Origin: Acidobacteriota bacterium
GTDB taxonomy: Bacteria > Acidobacteriota > Vicinamibacteria > Vicinamibacterales > UBA8438
Reading direction: 5' to 3'
Assembly: GCA_026708265.1 (NCBI GenBank)
Contig: JAPOVI010000174.1
Location: 1 to 64,000 of the forward strand
Length of the DNA: 64,000 bases
Shown: positions 1-8,484 of the stretch, in pieces
Layout of the letters: every line of letters starts with the position of its first letter
How positions within the stretch are numbered: the stretch's first letter is position 1
Translations under genes and position numbers: made by a program
The notes under the pieces: model-generated
Database searches by the model: none
The model's input: the letters and a program-made list of their open reading frames with translations, nothing else
What the model was told of the DNA's origin: nothing

Positions 1-987
1 AAGAGGGCCGCCAACTGCGCCGGCACGTCGAAGAAGGCGCTGGCCACGGCCTGCGCGTACGCGGCGGAGCGACAGCAGTTCGGCCGCCCCATCGCGAGCT
101 TCGGGCTGATCCAGGCCAAGCTGGCCGAGATGGCGGCACGCGCCTACGCGGCGGAGTCGGTCGCCTATCGCACCGCGGGCCTCGTCTACACGGCGCTCGG
201 CGCGCTCGACGACGGCGCGCGGGACTCGCTCGACGCCAAGCTCGCCGCGCTGGCCGAGTTCTCCGCCGAGTGCGCGATGGCGAAGGTCTTCGGCACCGAG
301 ACCTACCACGGTCTCGCCGACGAGGCGCTGCAGATCTTCGGCGGGAACGGCTTCAGCGAAGACTACCCGGTCGCCCGCATGTACCGCGACTCGCGGATCA
401 CGCGCATCTACGAGGGCACGAGCGAGATCTGCCGGCTGTCGATCGGCAAGGCGATTCTCAAGCGTCTCGACCGCGGGTCGCTCGAGCTTCCGCGCCCGAT
501 CCTGCCGCTCCGGCTCGAGGCTCCCGGCGATCCCGCCCGCTCCGCGGCGCTCCGCGGCCCCGTGGCCGGCCTGCGGGCAATCTGCCTCGACCTGCTGTCG
601 CAGGCGGTGGCGCGCTTCGGAACGGACCGGCTGCTCGACGACGACCGACAGGGCTATCTCGGCGGCATCGCCACGGTGGCCATCGAGCTCTACGCGGCGG
701 AGTCGACGGCCCTTCGCGTCCGCAGGCTCGAGGAGAGCCGGCCCGACGCCGACACCTCGCTCGCGGCGGCGCTCGCTCGTCTCGCATTCGAGCGGGCGGC
801 CGGCCGCGTCCGCCAGGAGGCCGCCGTGTTGCTCGGCGGGCTGCACGCCGGCGACGACCTGAGAGAGGCCCTCGCGTCCGTCGATCGGCGCCTGCCCCTG
901 CCGGCGGACCGCATCGCGCTCGACGGCCGGATCGCCCGCGCGCTCGTCGAACGGGGCGGTGCGCTTCCGGATTTTGCGGCGGCGTAG
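1..987 (+). CDS. Acyl-CoA dehydrogenase, C-terminal part (cut by window edge)
   Basis: The reading frame is open from base 1, so the gene starts left of the window; 328 residues are visible. The segment IYEGTSEI carries the Glu that is the catalytic base in most acyl-CoA dehydrogenases, preceded by the FAD-domain segment [20 protein letters not shown]. After this core come about 150 further residues (from about residue 165), an extension typical of the very-long-chain VLCAD/ACAD9-like branch rather than short- or medium-chain enzymes. The protein would oxidise acyl-CoA to trans-2-enoyl-CoA with FAD and pass electrons to ETF in beta-oxidation. The N-terminal half cannot be seen. Chain-length specificity is inferred only from the extension. 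Confidence 0.9.
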   Translation, partial: KRAANCAGTSKKALATACAYAAERQQFGRPIASFGLIQAKLAEMAARAYAAESVAYRTAGLVYTALGALDDGARDSLDAKLAALAEFSAECAMAKVFGTETYHGLADEALQIFGGNGFSEDYPVARMYRDSRITRIYEGTSEICRLSIGKAILKRLDRGSLELPRPILPLRLEAPGDPARSAALRGPVAGLRAICLDLLSQAVARFGTDRLLDDDRQGYLGGIATVAIELYAAESTALRVRRLEESRPDADTSLAAALARLAFERAAGRVRQEAAVLLGGLHAGDDLREALASVDRRLPLPADRIALDGRIARALVERGGALPDFAAA

Positions 988-1159
988 GAGCCTGAACCGT
1001 GGAAGCCGCGACGCACGACTCCGCGCCCGCGCAGATTCCCAACGCGCCCGCAAGGGCGCGCTAGTCCCGTCGCTTGATATAGTGGCGCCGGTCCGCGGGC
1101 CGCAATCCGCGAGCCCGACCAGGGCCGGGAGAACGCCCGCCGGGGAAGGAGCCGCAGAA

Positions 1160-1498
1160 ATGAAGCTGGTCACCGCGATCATCAAGCCGCACATGCTGGA
1201 CGAGGTTCGCGACGCCCTTTCGCGCCTCGGCGTCGCCGGCATGACGACTACCGAGGTCAAGGGCTTCGGCCGCCAGAAGGGCCACACGGAGATCTACCGC
1301 GGCGCCGAGTACTCGGTGGACTTCGTGCCGAAGATCAAGCTCGAGATCGTTGTCGCCGACGATCAGGCGGAGGCGATCGTCGACGCCGTCAAGACGTCCG
1401 GGCGCACGGGCCAGATCGGCGACGGCAAGATCTTCGTCAGCGACATGCAGCAGGTCGTTCGGATCCGAACCGGGGAATCGGGACCGGACGCGCTCTGA
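1160..1498 (+). CDS. glnK: P-II nitrogen regulatory protein
   Basis: 112 residues, the normal P-II length. The N-terminus [10 protein letters not shown] and the T-loop with Tyr46 and Tyr51 (Tyr51 is the classic uridylylation site) are intact, followed by the B-loop [12 protein letters not shown] that binds ATP/ADP and the C-terminal [11 protein letters not shown] proteins sense 2-oxoglutarate and adenylate charge and block AmtB when nitrogen is plentiful. amtB lies 122 bp downstream on the same strand, so this is best read as the GlnK-type partner. The ATG at 1160 was chosen because the family begins exactly there; upstream in-frame codons look non-coding. A TATAGT hexamer at 1078-1083 could be a -10 box; I could not find a convincing sigma-54 site. 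Confidence 0.95.
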   Translation: MKLVTAIIKPHMLDEVRDALSRLGVAGMTTTEVKGFGRQKGHTEIYRGAEYSVDFVPKIKLEIVVADDQAEAIVDAVKTSGRTGQIGDGKIFVSDMQQVVRIRTGESGPDAL

Positions 1499-1620
1499 CC
1501 GACCGGCGCGCTCCCGGATCGCGACGGCACGCGCCGGCGGCCGCGGAGGGCATACATCGGCGCCGTGAACCTGACGCCGCGGCCGGCCGCGCACGCCGTG
1601 GAGAGAGGGGCAGCATACGC

Positions 1621-2922
1621 ATGAGGTTCAAGTCGAAAGCCGTTCTGATCGGATTGGGCGGAGCGCTCGCCGTCGCCGTCCCGCGCACCGCCTGGGCTCA
1701 GGACGGCCTGAGCTCGGGAGACACGGCCTGGATGCTCACGTCGGCCGTGCTCGTTCTGTTCATGACGATTCCGGGTCTCTCGCTCTTCTACGCCGGCCTG
1801 GTCCGAGCCAAGAACGTCCTCTCGGTGATGATGCAGTGCTTCGCCATTACCTGCCTCGTCACGATCCTGTGGACCGTCTACGCGTACGGGCTGGCGTTCG
1901 GGGACGGCGGCGGCCTGAACGCGTTCGTGGGGATGGGCAAGTTCTTTCTCTCCGGGGTGAGCGTGGACTCGATGAACGGCACGATCCCGGAGACCGTGTT
2001 CCAGATGTTCCAGCTCACGTTCGCCATCATCACCCCGGCGCTCATCGTGGGCGCGTTCGCCGAGCGGATGCGGTTCTCGTCGATGATGGCGTTCATGGCG
2101 CTCTGGGTGACCATCGTCTACGCCCCGGTGGCCCACTGGGTGTGGGGGGGCGGCTGGCTCGGCGATCTGGGCGTCCTCGACTTCGCGGGCGGCACGGTCG
2201 TGCACATCAACGCGGGCGTGGCCGCGCTCGTCCTCTGCATCGTCCTCGGCCCGCGGTCCGGATACCCCACGACGCCGATGCCGCCGAACAGCCTCGTGCT
2301 CACGGTGGTCGGTGCGTCGATGCTCTGGGTGGGATGGTTCGGCTTCAACGCGGGCAGCCAGCTCGCCGCCGACGGGGTGGCGGGGATGGCCATGGCGGTG
2401 ACCCACATCGCCACCGCGACGGCCGCGCTCACCTGGATGATCGTGGAGTGGTTCTCGCACGGCAAGCCGAGCGCGCTCGGCATTGCCACGGGCGCGGTCG
2501 CCGGCCTCGTCGCCATCACCCCGGCGTCGGGAACGGTCGGCCCCGTCGGCGCCCTGGCCATCGGCCTCGCGTCCGGCGCCCTCTGCTACTGGGCGGCCAG
2601 CAGCCTGAAGCGGAAGCTGGGCTACGACGACTCCCTCGACGTGTTCGGCGTGCACGGTGTGGGCGGCTTCGTCGGCGCAATCCTGACCGGGGTGTTCACG
2701 GCGACGGCGTTCGGGGGAGCGGGCCTCGCCGAGGGCGTCGGCATCGGCCGGCAGGTCGGCCTCCAGTTCGCAGGCGCCGGCGCGACCATCGTCTACTCGG
2801 GCGTGCTCACCTTCGTGATCGCGAAGGTGCTCGACGTCGCGATGGGCTTGCGGGTGGACGCAGAGGAAGAGGGCGAAGGCCTCGACCTCGCGCTGCACGA
2901 CGAGCGCGGGTTCAACCTGTAG
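1621..2922 (+). CDS. amtB: Ammonium transporter AmtB
   Basis: 433 residues of polytopic inner-membrane channel conducting NH3/NH4+. It begins with a cleavable-looking signal peptide (about residues 1-27, ending AWA before QDG), as in several bacterial Amt proteins. The pore twin histidines are visible in VVHINAGVAALV and FGVHGVGGFVGAI, and the Asp-containing segment DFAGGTVVHIN is present. The cytoplasmic tail (RVDAEEEGEGLDLALHDERG) resembles the C-terminal regulatory region contacted by GlnK. Its position just after glnK supports a co-regulated nitrogen-uptake pair. A purine-rich GGAGAGAGG stretch ends about a dozen bases before the ATG and may serve as ribosome binding site. Confidence 0.95.
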   Translation: MRFKSKAVLIGLGGALAVAVPRTAWAQDGLSSGDTAWMLTSAVLVLFMTIPGLSLFYAGLVRAKNVLSVMMQCFAITCLVTILWTVYAYGLAFGDGGGLNAFVGMGKFFLSGVSVDSMNGTIPETVFQMFQLTFAIITPALIVGAFAERMRFSSMMAFMALWVTIVYAPVAHWVWGGGWLGDLGVLDFAGGTVVHINAGVAALVLCIVLGPRSGYPTTPMPPNSLVLTVVGASMLWVGWFGFNAGSQLAADGVAGMAMAVTHIATATAALTWMIVEWFSHGKPSALGIATGAVAGLVAITPASGTVGPVGALAIGLASGALCYWAASSLKRKLGYDDSLDVFGVHGVGGFVGAILTGVFTATAFGGAGLAEGVGIGRQVGLQFAGAGATIVYSGVLTFVIAKVLDVAMGLRVDAEEEGEGLDLALHDERGFNL

Positions 2923-2979
2923 CGGCGCGTCCGGCGAAGTCGGCGATCGCCTGCGGCGCGGCGCGGCCGCGGGCGATCG

Positions 2980-4050
2980 TCACGTCCCCTGCGCCACGCG
3001 TTCGGCGATCGCGGCGCCGAGCTCCGCGGTGCTCGCGGTTCCGCCGAGGTCGCGCGTCAGTCGCTCTCCGCCGGCCACCTGCTCCTCGACGGCCCGCACG
3101 ACGGCCGCCGCCGCCTCCCGCTCCCCCAGGTGGTCGAGCATCAGTGCGCCCGTCCAGATCTGCCCGATGGGGTTCGCGATGCCCTTGCCCGCGATGTCGG
3201 GGGCGGACCCGTGGACGGGCTCGAACATCGAGGGATGACTGCGCTCGGGGTTGATGTTCGCGCCGGGAGCCAGTCCTATCGAACCCGCGGCGGCCGGCCC
3301 GATGTCCGACAGGATGTCGCCGAACAGGTTGCTGGCCACGATGACGTCGAACCAGTCGGGGTGCTGTACCAGGTGCGCCGCGAGGATGTCGATGTGGAAC
3401 TGGTCGGTCCGGACGTCCGGGTACTCCGCGGCGATGGCGCGGAAGCGCTCGTCCCAGTACGGCATGCTGTGGATGATGCCGTTCGACTTCGTCGCCGAGG
3501 TGAGGTGACGGTCGGGCCGCCTGCGGGCGAGCTCGAACGCGTAGCGGATGATGCGGTCGGTTCCGCGCCGCGTGAAGACCGACTGCTGCACGACCAGCTC
3601 CTCGTCGGTCCCGGCGAACATCCGGCCGCCGATCTCGGAGTACTCGCCCTCCGTGTTCTCGCGCACCACCACGAAGTCGATCTCCTCGGGCGTGCGCCCC
3701 GCCAGCGGAGACGTCAGCCCGGACAGCAGGCGCACCGGGCGCAGATTGACGTACTGATCGAACGTCCGCCGGATCGGGATGAGCAGCCCCCAGAGCGACA
3801 CGTGGTCGGCCACACCCGGATAGCCGACCGCGCCCAGGTAAATGGCGTCGGCGCTGCGCAGCTCGTCGAGGTAGTCGGGGGCAGCCATGGCGCCGGCGCG
3901 CGCGTAGCGCTCGCAGCCCCAGTCGTAGCTGCGCCAGAGGCACGCGAACCCGTAGCGGCGCCCGGCCGCCTCCAGGACGCGCACCCCTTCGGGCACCACC
4001 TCCATCCCGATGCCGTCGCCGGGTATCAATGCGATCTCGTAGCTGCTCAT
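2980..4050 (-). CDS. Tartrate/D-malate-type decarboxylating dehydrogenase
   Basis: 356 residues of the isocitrate/isopropylmalate dehydrogenase superfamily. The start ATG at 4050 opens MSSYEIALIPGDGIG, the family N-terminus; a longer in-frame extension to 4209 would read through a repeat element and is rejected. VVRENTEGEYSEIGGRM identifies the tartrate dehydrogenase / D-malate dehydrogenase branch (TtuC, YeaU/DmlA) rather than LeuB. DILAAHLVQHPDWFDVIV and ASNLFGDILSDIGPA hold the metal-binding Asp residues, and EPVHGSAPDIAGKGIANP lies in the NAD-binding region. The reaction is NAD-dependent oxidation and decarboxylation of a 2-hydroxy dicarboxylate; the exact substrate cannot be read from sequence. 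It is convergent with amtB and downstream of the CoA-transferase gene on the same strand. Confidence 0.85.
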   Translation of the reverse strand: MSSYEIALIPGDGIGMEVVPEGVRVLEAAGRRYGFACLWRSYDWGCERYARAGAMAAPDYLDELRSADAIYLGAVGYPGVADHVSLWGLLIPIRRTFDQYVNLRPVRLLSGLTSPLAGRTPEEIDFVVVRENTEGEYSEIGGRMFAGTDEELVVQQSVFTRRGTDRIIRYAFELARRRPDRHLTSATKSNGIIHSMPYWDERFRAIAAEYPDVRTDQFHIDILAAHLVQHPDWFDVIVASNLFGDILSDIGPAAAGSIGLAPGANINPERSHPSMFEPVHGSAPDIAGKGIANPIGQIWTGALMLDHLGEREAAAAVVRAVEEQVAGGERLTRDLGGTASTAELGAAIAERVAQGT

Positions 4051-4146
4051 CTGGCGTCGTCCCCTCGCCCTGGCGCACCCTCGCGGCCGCGCAGGGGCAT
4101 GCGCCCCGCCGACGGACCTCGGTCGAGGGCCGCGGCGCAGTCCCCC

Positions 4147-4249
4147 GGCCCACCATTCATCGCCGCGACCGCAAGGTCGCGCTGCGGCCTCCGCCGGGTG
4201 CCCAACCAACCCTGCAGGAGTCCACGCCGTTCTACGGCGCAGACTCCTA
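4147..4249 (-). repeat. Dispersed two-hairpin repeat, copy 1
   Basis: The element fills the gap between the CoA-transferase stop and the dehydrogenase start. Hairpin A spans 4216-4248 with 15-nt arms (two mismatched positions) around a 3-nt loop. Hairpin B at 4165-4180 is GCGACC-GCAA-GGTCGC. Between them is a linker containing GGTGCCCAACCAACCC. The minus-strand TAG that ends the CoA-transferase gene (4247-4249) is the first base triplet of the element. The same layout recurs near 13.3, 27.2 and 44.8 kb. Confidence 0.8.
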
Positions 4250-5431
4250 GCGCGCGACGCCGTCCGCCCGCAGGGATGCGATCTCGCCGGCGTCGTACCC
4301 CGCTTCCCGCAGGACCTCGTCCGTGTGCTGGCCCAGGAGCGGCGCGGGCCGTCCCGGGGTGAGCGGTGTCGACGACAGCTTGATCGGCGTGCCGAGCGTC
4401 GAAATCGTTCCCAGGGTCGGGTGTTCGGTCTCGACCACCATCTCGCGCGCCCGGACCTGCGGATCGTCCATCACCTCGCGGTAGTCCTGGATGGGGCCGC
4501 AGGGAATGTCGTGGGCGTCGAGCTCGGCCAGCCAGTGGGCGCGGGGGCGCGTCGCGGTGACCGCCTCGATGGCGGCGGCGAGGCGCGTCCGATGCCGGAC
4601 CCGGCTGCCGTCGCTCGCGTAGGCCGGATCGTCCGCCCACTCCGGGTGGCCCAGAAGGCGCGAGAGACGCCCGAAGATGCGATCGTTGGCCGCGCCGAGC
4701 GTGATGAAGCCGTCGCTGCAGCGGACCGCCTGGTACGGCGCGCTCATCCGATGCGCGGACCCGAGCGGCCCGGGTACCCGTCCCGTCGAGAACAGCTCCG
4801 TCGCCTCCCATACCGAGAGCGCAACCCCCGCGTCGACGAGGGCGGTGTCGACGTGCTGGCCGCGGCCGGTGCGGGTCCGGTGCTGCAGGGCGGCCAGGAT
4901 GCCGATGACGGCGAACAGGCCGGCCCCGAGGTCGGTCAGCGGCACCCCGACCTTGACCGGCGGGCGGCCCTGCTCCCCGGTCACCGACATCAGCCCGGAG
5001 GCGCCCTGGGCGACCAGGTCGAAGCCTCCCTTGCCGGCGGCGGGTCCGGTCTGTCCGTACCCGGAGATGGAAGCGTAGACGAGGCCGGCGTTCGCCGCGG
5101 CGAGCGACGGGTAGTCGAGCCCGAAGCGGGCCATCACCCCCGGCCGGTAGTTCTCGACGAGCACGTCCGCCGCGGCCGCCAGCCGCCGGAGGAGCGCCTG
5201 CCCGCGCGGCGCCTTCAGGTCGACGACGATGCCCCGCTTGCCGCGGTTCACCGCGTTGAAGGCGGCGCTGTCGTCTCCCTCCGCGCCGGCCATGCGGCGC
5301 GACGAGTCGCCGGCGGGCGGCTCCACCTTGATCACGTCGGCGCCCATGTCGCACAGTACCATCGCGCAGTACGGCCCCGCCATGACCTGCGTCACGTCGA
5401 GCACGCGGATGCCGTCGAGCGGGGAGGTCAT
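4247..5431 (-). CDS. Family III CoA-transferase (CaiB/BaiF type)
   Basis: 394 residues from the ATG at 5431, which opens MTSPLDGIRVLDVTQVMAGP, the usual family N-terminus. A GTG 18 bases upstream (5449) is an alternative; neither has a clear Shine-Dalgarno sequence. The conserved segments GADVIKVEPP, NRGKRGIVVDLK and DVLVENYRPGVMARFGLDY are present, and the Asp of the YDLVAQGASGLMS-like region (FDLVAQGASGLM) matches the position that forms the acyl-CoA anhydride in this family. The enzyme would move CoA between carboxylic acids. The gene is divergent from the crotonase-fold gene at 5476, only 44 bp away, suggesting a shared pathway of acyl-CoA metabolism. Its stop codon lies in a dispersed repeat. 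The substrate is unknown. Confidence 0.88.
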   Translation of the reverse strand: MTSPLDGIRVLDVTQVMAGPYCAMVLCDMGADVIKVEPPAGDSSRRMAGAEGDDSAAFNAVNRGKRGIVVDLKAPRGQALLRRLAAAADVLVENYRPGVMARFGLDYPSLAAANAGLVYASISGYGQTGPAAGKGGFDLVAQGASGLMSVTGEQGRPPVKVGVPLTDLGAGLFAVIGILAALQHRTRTGRGQHVDTALVDAGVALSVWEATELFSTGRVPGPLGSAHRMSAPYQAVRCSDGFITLGAANDRIFGRLSRLLGHPEWADDPAYASDGSRVRHRTRLAAAIEAVTATRPRAHWLAELDAHDIPCGPIQDYREVMDDPQVRAREMVVETEHPTLGTISTLGTPIKLSSTPLTPGRPAPLLGQHTDEVLREAGYDAGEIASLRADGVAR

Positions 5432-5475
5432 GGCCGCGGGCGCCGCCACGCGTCACGGGACGGGAGGCTCCAATC

Positions 5476-6261
5476 GTGTCGACGCCGCACGTCGTTCGCA
5501 CCCAGGACGGCCCGATCGCCGTCGTCACCTTCAATCGGCCCGAGGCTCGCAACGCCATGACCTGGCCGATGTACGACGCGCTGGTCGAGCAGTGCGAGGA
5601 ACTCGACCGGGCGGACGACGTCCGCGTCGTCGTGTTGCAGGGAGCGGGGTCGAAGGCGTTCGTCGCCGGGACGGACATCGCGCAGTTCCGCACGTTCCGT
5701 ACGGCGGAGGACGGCGTGCGCTACGAGCGGCGCATCGACGCCGTCGTGGACCGACTGGAGAGGCTCGCCAAGCCGACCATCGCCGCCATCGACGGCGTGA
5801 CGACCGGCGGCGGCTGCGCGCTCGCCGCCGCCTGCGACCTGCGGATCTGCACCACGCGATCGCGCTTCGGCGTACCGATCGCACGGACGCTCGGCAACTG
5901 CCTCTCCGCCTCGAACCATGCCCGCTTCCTCGATCTGATCGGCCCGGCCCGCCTCAAGGAGCTGCTGTTCACCGGCCGTCTCCTGACCGCCTCGGAGGCC
6001 GCCGACGCGGGGCTCGTCAACCGCGTCGTCGAGCCCGACGGGCTCGTGGCGGTCGTCCGCGAGTATGCGCAGACGATCGCGGCGAACGCGCCGCTGACGG
6101 TCCGGGCGAGCAAGGAGATGATTCGACGGATTCAGGAGCACCGGCGGATCGATCCGGCGCTCGGCCGTGACCTGATCGTCACGTGCTATACGAGCGCCGA
6201 CTTCCACGAAGGCGTCGACTCGTTTCTCGAGAAGCGCGCGCCGCGCTGGACCGGAACCTAG
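5476..6261 (+). CDS. Enoyl-CoA hydratase/isomerase (crotonase) family protein lacking both catalytic Glu
   Basis: 261 residues, the normal crotonase length. The GTG at 5476 follows GGGAGGC and opens MSTPHVVRTQDGPIAVVTFNRP. The oxyanion-hole segments SKAFVAGTDIAQF and DGVTTGGGCALAAACDL are recognisable. Enoyl-CoA hydratases have Glu in GGGCE and PE; here these positions are Ala115 (GGGCALAAACDL) and Ile135 (FGVPIARTLGN). A normal hydratase reaction is therefore unlikely. Superfamily relatives do isomerase, thioesterase, decarboxylase or dehalogenase chemistry with other residues. The divergent CoA-transferase next door suggests both act on the same acyl-CoA. Fold assignment is firm; the activity is open. 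Confidence 0.85.
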   Translation: MSTPHVVRTQDGPIAVVTFNRPEARNAMTWPMYDALVEQCEELDRADDVRVVVLQGAGSKAFVAGTDIAQFRTFRTAEDGVRYERRIDAVVDRLERLAKPTIAAIDGVTTGGGCALAAACDLRICTTRSRFGVPIARTLGNCLSASNHARFLDLIGPARLKELLFTGRLLTASEAADAGLVNRVVEPDGLVAVVREYAQTIAANAPLTVRASKEMIRRIQEHRRIDPALGRDLIVTCYTSADFHEGVDSFLEKRAPRWTGT

Positions 6262-6311
6262 CGCCGCCAACCCGTCGCAGGCTTCGGGTCGGCCCCAGCC
6301 CCCACCGTCCC

Positions 6312-6364
6312 GGGAGCTTGCGCCGCGGCACGCACTCCGTTGGCGTTCTGCGGCGCAAGCTCCC
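6312..6364. terminator. Large hairpin between convergent genes
   Basis: A perfect 15-bp inverted repeat (GGGAGCTTGCGCCGC at 6312-6326 and its complement at 6350-6364) lies in the 154-bp gap between the crotonase and glucose-6-phosphate isomerase genes, which converge. There is no T-tract. The right arm resembles part of hairpin A of the dispersed repeat family. A bidirectional terminator or RNA 3'-end stabiliser is the simplest reading. Confidence 0.55.
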
Positions 6365-6415
6365 AGGAGCGCCCGCGAGAGCGCGCGAGCCGCCAACGGG
6401 ATCTGCGGCGCGATT

Positions 6416-8203
6416 CTACTCCGTCCCCGCGGGCTCGTCCGGCGTCGCGGCGGGGAGCGCGAGCGCGCGACGCCCGAGGTCGGCGAGGGCGGACAGCCCC
6501 GGGGCGACCGGCCCCGCCAGATGCAGGCGGAGCACGCGCCGGCCGCGCTCGGTGAGCACCGCGACGTCGCCGCGTGCCTGCGCCGTCTTCACGGCGCCGA
6601 AGGTGGACCCATGATCCGGCACGCGCAGGTCCCTCGCGTCGTCGCACGTCACCTGCAGGAAGACGCCGCTGTTCGAGCCCCCCTTGAACGCCTGCCCCGT
6701 GGAGTGCAGGAAGCGGGGTCCGAACCCCACCGTCGTCGCCACCCGCCTTGCGTCCCGAACGGCGCCGCGCAGCCGCGCGAGCGACGCCTCGTGCGCCTCG
6801 CAACGCTCGACGTAGGCCAGCACGCCGAAGTAGTCGCGCGGGCGAAGCCGGGCCGAGTGGGCGGCGAGCAGCTCGTCGAGGCGTTCCGATCCGGCCGCGT
6901 CCCGGAGCCACGCGGCTTGATCCCCGTCCGCGTAGGCCAGGATCTCGCCGCCCGCGTACGACCCGCGTGCGATCGGCGGGTCCTGCGGCCATTCGCCGCG
7001 TGCCGCGTGCTCGGCGGTCAGGCGGCGCGTGGCGACCTTGCTCGCCTCGACGTCCGGTTGATCGAACGGATTCACGCCCAGAACCGCGCCCGCCACGGCC
7101 GTCGCGATCTCCCAGCGGAAGAACTCGCCGGCGATGTCGTGGCGGTCGGGGAGCGACAGGCGGACGACCGGTTGGCCCGCCGTCTCGAGGCGGGCGAGCG
7201 CCGCGTCCCGTCCGGCGTCCGCGTCGCCGTCGAGGCGCACGGACACGAAGATCCGGTCGTCGCCGTAGACGCCCGGTGCGCCGAGCGGCTCCCCGTCTAT
7301 GGGCATGATGCCGGTTCCCCGCTTGCCCGTCGATTCGGCCAGCAGCTGCTCGAGCCACGCGCCGAGGCTGCGGATCGCCGGCGACAGGACGAGCGTGACC
7401 TTGTCGCGCCCCTGCCGGGCGCCGGCGCCGAGCAGCAGGCCGAGTCCGACCCCGGGGTTGCGTGCCGGCGGCACCTCGGCCGCGCACGCCCGGGCCATCC
7501 GTTCGGCGGCGGCCAGCAGCCGGCCGGGATCGAGGCCCATCGCGGCGGCCGGCACCAATCCGAACGGCGACAGGGCCGAGAATCGTCCGCCGATGCTCGG
7601 CTCGCCCCGGAACACGGCCCGATACCCGGACGCCGCGGCCCGCTCGTCGAGCGCCGAGCCCGGATCGGTGATCGCGACGAAGCGGGAGCCGGCCGCAGCG
7701 GCACCCACCCGCTCGGCGACCCGCGCGAAGAAGTAGCGTTCGAAGAGACTCGGCTCCAGCGTCGTGCCCGACTTGCTCGCCACCACGAACAGCGTGCGCC
7801 CGACGTCGAGCTGCCCCTCGAACGAGCGCACCTCGGACGGGTCGGTGGAATCCAGGACCCGGAGGTCCGGAGCCCCGGCGAGGTGCCCGAAGGTCTTGCG
7901 CAGCACCTCGGCGCAGAGGCTCGAGCCGCCCATTCCGAGCAGCCCGACGTGGCTGAAGCGCTCCGCGGCCACCCCTGCGCCGAAGCCTCGCAGGCGGTCG
8001 AGTTCGGGACGCATCCGGGCGGGCGCGTCGAGCCAGCCCAACCATCGCTCCTCGCCGGAGCCGGTCCAGAGCGACGCGTCCCTGCTCCAGAGGCGCGCCG
8101 AGCCGTTCCCGTGCTCCCAGTCGGCGGCCGCGTCGGCCTCCGCCGCACGGAGCTCCGGCGTCAACCGCGCGCCGCCCGCCCACGATTCCCCGACTGCAGC
8201 CAT
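6416..8203 (-). CDS. pgi: Glucose-6-phosphate isomerase
   Basis: 595 residues; the ATG at 8203 follows GGAAGGGCGGCG. The SIS-type phosphosugar fold is marked by HVGLLGMGGSSLCAEVLR, FVVASKSGTTLEPSLFERYF and AITDPGSALDE. The C-terminal part (GFGPRFLHSTGQAFKGGSN followed by GVFLQVTCDD and STFGAVKTAQARGD) matches the isomerase half of the bifunctional transaldolase/glucose-6-phosphate isomerases found in several phyla; here it is a stand-alone protein. It would interconvert glucose 6-phosphate and fructose 6-phosphate in the cytosol. It is longer at the N-terminus than minimal members, and the first 40 or so residues are poorly conserved. It is convergent with the crotonase gene and divergent from the ABC transporter genes. 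Confidence 0.88.
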   Translation of the reverse strand: MAAVGESWAGGARLTPELRAAEADAAADWEHGNGSARLWSRDASLWTGSGEERWLGWLDAPARMRPELDRLRGFGAGVAAERFSHVGLLGMGGSSLCAEVLRKTFGHLAGAPDLRVLDSTDPSEVRSFEGQLDVGRTLFVVASKSGTTLEPSLFERYFFARVAERVGAAAAGSRFVAITDPGSALDERAAASGYRAVFRGEPSIGGRFSALSPFGLVPAAAMGLDPGRLLAAAERMARACAAEVPPARNPGVGLGLLLGAGARQGRDKVTLVLSPAIRSLGAWLEQLLAESTGKRGTGIMPIDGEPLGAPGVYGDDRIFVSVRLDGDADAGRDAALARLETAGQPVVRLSLPDRHDIAGEFFRWEIATAVAGAVLGVNPFDQPDVEASKVATRRLTAEHAARGEWPQDPPIARGSYAGGEILAYADGDQAAWLRDAAGSERLDELLAAHSARLRPRDYFGVLAYVERCEAHEASLARLRGAVRDARRVATTVGFGPRFLHSTGQAFKGGSNSGVFLQVTCDDARDLRVPDHGSTFGAVKTAQARGDVAVLTERGRRVLRLHLAGPVAPGLSALADLGRRALALPAATPDEPAGTE

Positions 8204-8484
8204 CGCCGCCCTTCCGACGCCGGGCCGTCCCCCCGGCCTCCCCGCGGAGGGCCGGCGCGGCGTCATCCTACCACCGACTCCCCCCGGGACCGGGTGTGCG
8301 CGGTGTCCTGGCACGGGTCGGTCCGCGAGGGGCGCCGCGGGTCCGTTCTCGATGCTGGCGGTCAGCTTGCATGCGCCCGTTCGAGCGGCGGTGGCGGAGA
8401 CTCCTGCGAGCCGCCGGCATCGCGGGGGCGGGTGCCCGTGTACAGTGAGCGGCGCAGGCCGCGCGCTGCGGAGGATCCGAGGCC

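Noticed and set aside
1060-1159. Possible sigma-54 (-24/-12) promoter upstream of glnK
   Set aside because: TGGCGC occurs but no properly spaced TTGC follows; a sigma-70-like TATAGT fits at least as well.
8201-8314. Longer start for glucose-6-phosphate isomerase (to 8314)
   Set aside because: The extra residues are Pro/Arg/Gly-rich non-coding-like, while the ATG at 8203 has a good ribosome-binding site.
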